From Burkholderia aenigmatica (GTDB lineage: Bacteria; Pseudomonadota; Gammaproteobacteria; Burkholderiales; Burkholderiaceae): a stretch of DNA of 64,000 nucleotides. The notes beneath the pieces are model-generated. The model was not told where the DNA came from, did no database searches, and saw only the letters and a program-made list of their open reading frames with translations. This document shows positions 62,131 through 64,000 of the stretch, in pieces; the first letter of the stretch is position 1, and every line of letters begins with the position of its first letter. A program made the position numbers and the translations under genes. The stretch lies in NCBI RefSeq assembly GCF_902499175.1, contig NZ_CABVQC010000036.1:24291-88290 (forward strand), read 5' to 3'.

Positions 62131-62263
62131 CCGGACCACGCGAGGCGGGCCGGCCCGCTCGCCAGGAGCGCGCCTAACCGGGCGTCCCTGGCCGCGCCCC
62201 CCCCTTAGCCGGGCGCCCCTTTCTTCATCACCGATCATTCGTCGGCGCTCCACGCCGTTTGAT

Positions 62264-62298
62264 GCGCGATACCCCATGCGGGCATCGCGCTTTTTTTT
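62264..62298 (+). terminator. Intrinsic terminator of the PhoX-like gene
   Basis: GCGCGAT/ATCGCGC arms extended by CCC/GGG form the stem, followed by eight T on the plus strand. Confidence 0.9.
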
Positions 62299-62430
62299 GC
62301 GCACGCGCATCGCGCGAAGCGTACGCGCAAACAGGCGCAAGCAGACGCCGCACGGGTTCGAACGGGGGTTTTCAGCGATCGGGGGATAATACGGGCCTGA
62401 CGCGTCCGGGCGGACGCGCGGAAAGACGGG

Positions 62431-62593
62431 CAAAAAAAAGCGCCACGGAGACCGTGGCGCTAAAAAAGTTCTAGCCATTCCGAGGGCCGTGCTAGAACCT
62501 GAGAGACTGCGCGAAACATCGTTGCCGGTTAAACTCTTGAAACGATGTTTCGAAAACGTGAGACATTCTTTCCGTTTCCGCCCGACAAGTCAA
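62431..62593 (-). ncRNA. Candidate structured small RNA with its own promoter and tandem terminators
   Basis: On the minus strand a sigma-70-like promoter is visible: -35 TTGACT (62593-62588), 17-base spacer, -10 AAGAAT (62570-62565), predicted start about 62558. The transcript would form three hairpins in series. The first has 12-base arms (CGAAACATCGTT/AACGATGTTTCG). The second has GTTCTAGC/GCTAGAAC followed by six T, and the third AGCGCCACGG/CCGTGGCGCT followed by eight T. No coding frame fits. Size would be about 95 or 125 nt, depending on which terminator is used. Confidence 0.6.
62439..62461. terminator. Hairpin with A/T runs on both sides
   Basis: Ten-bp stem AGCGCCACGG/CCGTGGCGCT with an AGA loop, flanked by A8 on the left and A6 on the right of the plus strand, so it can terminate in either direction; on the minus strand it would end the candidate small RNA. 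Confidence 0.85.
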
Positions 62594-62779
62594 GCGGTAT
62601 TTGCACCGGTTCATGCACTTTCTGGCAACGCACATTTGAGCGTTTTCCTAATAAACCAAGGGTGAACCCGTAAAATCTCATCCAATGACCGGTTCAGCCG
62701 CAGAACATGCATCTTTTGACAATAGTCCTACAATACCAACAAAATTGAAATCGAGTTTCGGAAATAGAGAGAATCCCTC

Positions 62780-63604
62780 GTGTCGACAACTGTAACCTCT
62801 CCCGCGTCGCGGGACCGTGAATCCTCGCCCGACGAGATCACCGCCCTCGCCCGCGGCCTCGCCGTGCTGCGTCGCATCGCGGCAGCCGACGCGCCCGTCA
62901 GCAACCGCGAGCTGACCGAACTGACCGGCATCCCGAAGCCTACCGTGTCGCGCATCACCGCGACACTCGTCAGCGCCGGCTTCCTGTTCCAGTTGCCCGA
63001 CAGCGAGCGCTTCGTGCTCACCGCGTCGGTGCTCGAACTGAGCCACGGCTTTCTGCGCAACTTCGACATCCGCGCGCGGTCGCGGCCGTTCATGATCGAG
63101 CTGGCCGAACGCACGTCGCTGTCCGTGCACCTCGCGGTGCGCGACCGTCTCGACATGGTCGCGATCGACGTGATCCGGCCGCGCTCGGCCGTGCTCGTCA
63201 CGCGCCTCGAGATCGGCTCGCGGATGGACATCGCGCGCACCGCGGTCGGCCGTGCCTATCTCGCCGCACTCGAGGACGACGAGCGCCGCCTGCTGCTCGA
63301 GTCGCTGCGCACCACGGCAGGCGACGACTGGCCGCATGTGTCCGCACGCCTGAACCCCGCGCTGGACGACGCGATGCGCGACGGCCACGCGATCGCGATC
63401 GGCGAATGGCGCGAGGGCCTCAATGCCGTCGCGGCCGGTTTCGTTGGCCCGTCGGGCCAGCGCTATTCGGTGAACTGCGGTGGCGCGTCGCACCAGTGCC
63501 CGCCCGAATGGCTGCACGAACACGTGGTGCCGGCACTGCACGAATGCATCGCGAAAATCACCCGCGAAATCGGCGGCGCACCGGCCCGGCGCATCAGCGT
63601 GTAA
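62780..63604 (+). CDS. IclR-family transcriptional regulator
   Basis: 274 residues with a GTG start. The N-terminal winged helix has ALARGLAVLRRIAAADAPVSNRELTELTGIPKPTVSRITATLVSAGFL, standard for IclR, and the GAF-like effector domain ends with VNCGGASHQCPPEWLHEHV. It controls catabolic genes in response to a small aromatic or organic acid. It lies alone between the candidate sRNA and the RND adaptor gene, so its target is not evident here. Confidence 0.92.
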   Translation: MSTTVTSPASRDRESSPDEITALARGLAVLRRIAAADAPVSNRELTELTGIPKPTVSRITATLVSAGFLFQLPDSERFVLTASVLELSHGFLRNFDIRARSRPFMIELAERTSLSVHLAVRDRLDMVAIDVIRPRSAVLVTRLEIGSRMDIARTAVGRAYLAALEDDERRLLLESLRTTAGDDWPHVSARLNPALDDAMRDGHAIAIGEWREGLNAVAAGFVGPSGQRYSVNCGGASHQCPPEWLHEHVVPALHECIAKITREIGGAPARRISV

Positions 63605-63856
63605 TCGTTTCGTCATCGTCCTGTCGCGTTCTGTAACGACCGTAACCCGTTGAAAGATAGACCACTGGACTGTAACGGGGACGGGACGTAGGATCATGCC
63701 CATCGTCGCGCCGCATTCGCGGTGCGCACCGCTCTTTTCCCGCGCAGGCCGGCGGGGCCCCGGACCGAGCCGGGCGCCCCTCCCGGCACCGCTCGCCCAC
63801 GCGCAGCCCAGCAGTCCGATTTCCGGCACGCCGCGCCGTCTTCCTGACAGATCACG

Positions 63857-64000
63857 ATGGATAACGAACAAAAGCCCACGCCTCCTTCGAAAGACCCCGC
63901 GTCCCCCGCCGCGCGGCGCCCGCGCCGCACGCTGATGGCCGGCGCGCTCGCGGTCGTCGTCATCGGCGGCCTGCTGTGGTGGCACCCGTGGAACCGCACG
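63857..64000 (+). CDS. RND-pump periplasmic adaptor (MdtA-like), N-terminal part
   Basis: Only the first 48 residues are inside the window: a hydrophilic, Pro-rich start (MDNEQKPTPPSKDPASPAARR) and one membrane anchor (TLMAGALAVVVIGGLLWW). This is the usual opening of membrane-fusion adaptors of the MdtA/HlyD type. The assignment depends on this short segment and on resemblance to such genes in Burkholderia, so it is tentative. Confidence 0.55.
   Translation, partial: MDNEQKPTPPSKDPASPAARRPRRTLMAGALAVVVIGGLLWWHPWNRT

Noticed and set aside
62717..62730. TTGACA followed by TACAAT before iclR as a promoter.
   Set aside because: The spacing is only seven bases; a proper -10 at 17 bases is not seen, so it was not listed.

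Overview
The window is a GC-rich (about two-thirds G+C), gene-dense bacterial chromosome segment. Gene content and codon use point to a betaproteobacterium of the genus Burkholderia, most likely the B. cepacia complex. This is inferred from protein resemblance and gene neighbourhoods, not from a search. I see no prophage, insertion sequence, CRISPR array or rRNA operon.

Layout. 1-5.8 kb: truncated NCS1-type permease, SRAP (YedK-like) protein, agmatinase and GNAT acetyltransferase divergent from a LysR regulator, a short-chain epimerase-like protein and an AraC regulator. 5.9-13.7 kb: exported alpha/beta hydrolase, the complete branched-chain 2-oxoacid dehydrogenase operon (E1alpha, E1beta, E2, E3), and a zinc alcohol dehydrogenase divergent from its LysR regulator. 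14.7-18.0 kb: membrane protein, an HD-GYP-like/LuxR fusion that has lost metal ligands, two doubtful small ORFs, and a tRNA-Leu(UAA) gene split by a group I intron. 18.5-25.8 kb: lipoprotein, then a LacI-controlled ABC importer ending in a GpdQ-type phosphodiesterase. 25.9-31.4 kb: MFS and EamA transporters, a HigB/HigA-type toxin-antitoxin pair, and a molybdopterin oxidoreductase/cytochrome b561/MXKDX-repeat cluster. 31.6-37.5 kb: TPP riboswitch and thiC, two small lipoproteins, a DMT exporter and an EAL phosphodiesterase. 37.5-47.3 kb: recC-recB-recD-arfB joined by ATGA overlaps. 47.5-55.5 kb: FUSC-family membrane protein, histidine/proline-type permease under a HutC-like palindrome, a 53-residue membrane protein, and a ferric-iron ABC importer. 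55.5-64 kb: Lrp regulator, an Rrf2 regulator and oxidoreductase sharing an operator, an alanine-rich lipoprotein, an ammonium transporter with a sigma-54 promoter, a PhoX-like protein, a candidate structured small RNA, an IclR regulator, and the start of an RND-pump adaptor.

Most genes are ordinary core metabolism. The observations most worth following are the intron in tRNA-Leu(UAA), the unannotated candidate sRNA between phoX and iclR, the degenerate HD-GYP/LuxR protein, the RecD insertion carrying a clamp-binding-like motif, and several operator pairs that link separated genes (HutC-like, Rrf2).
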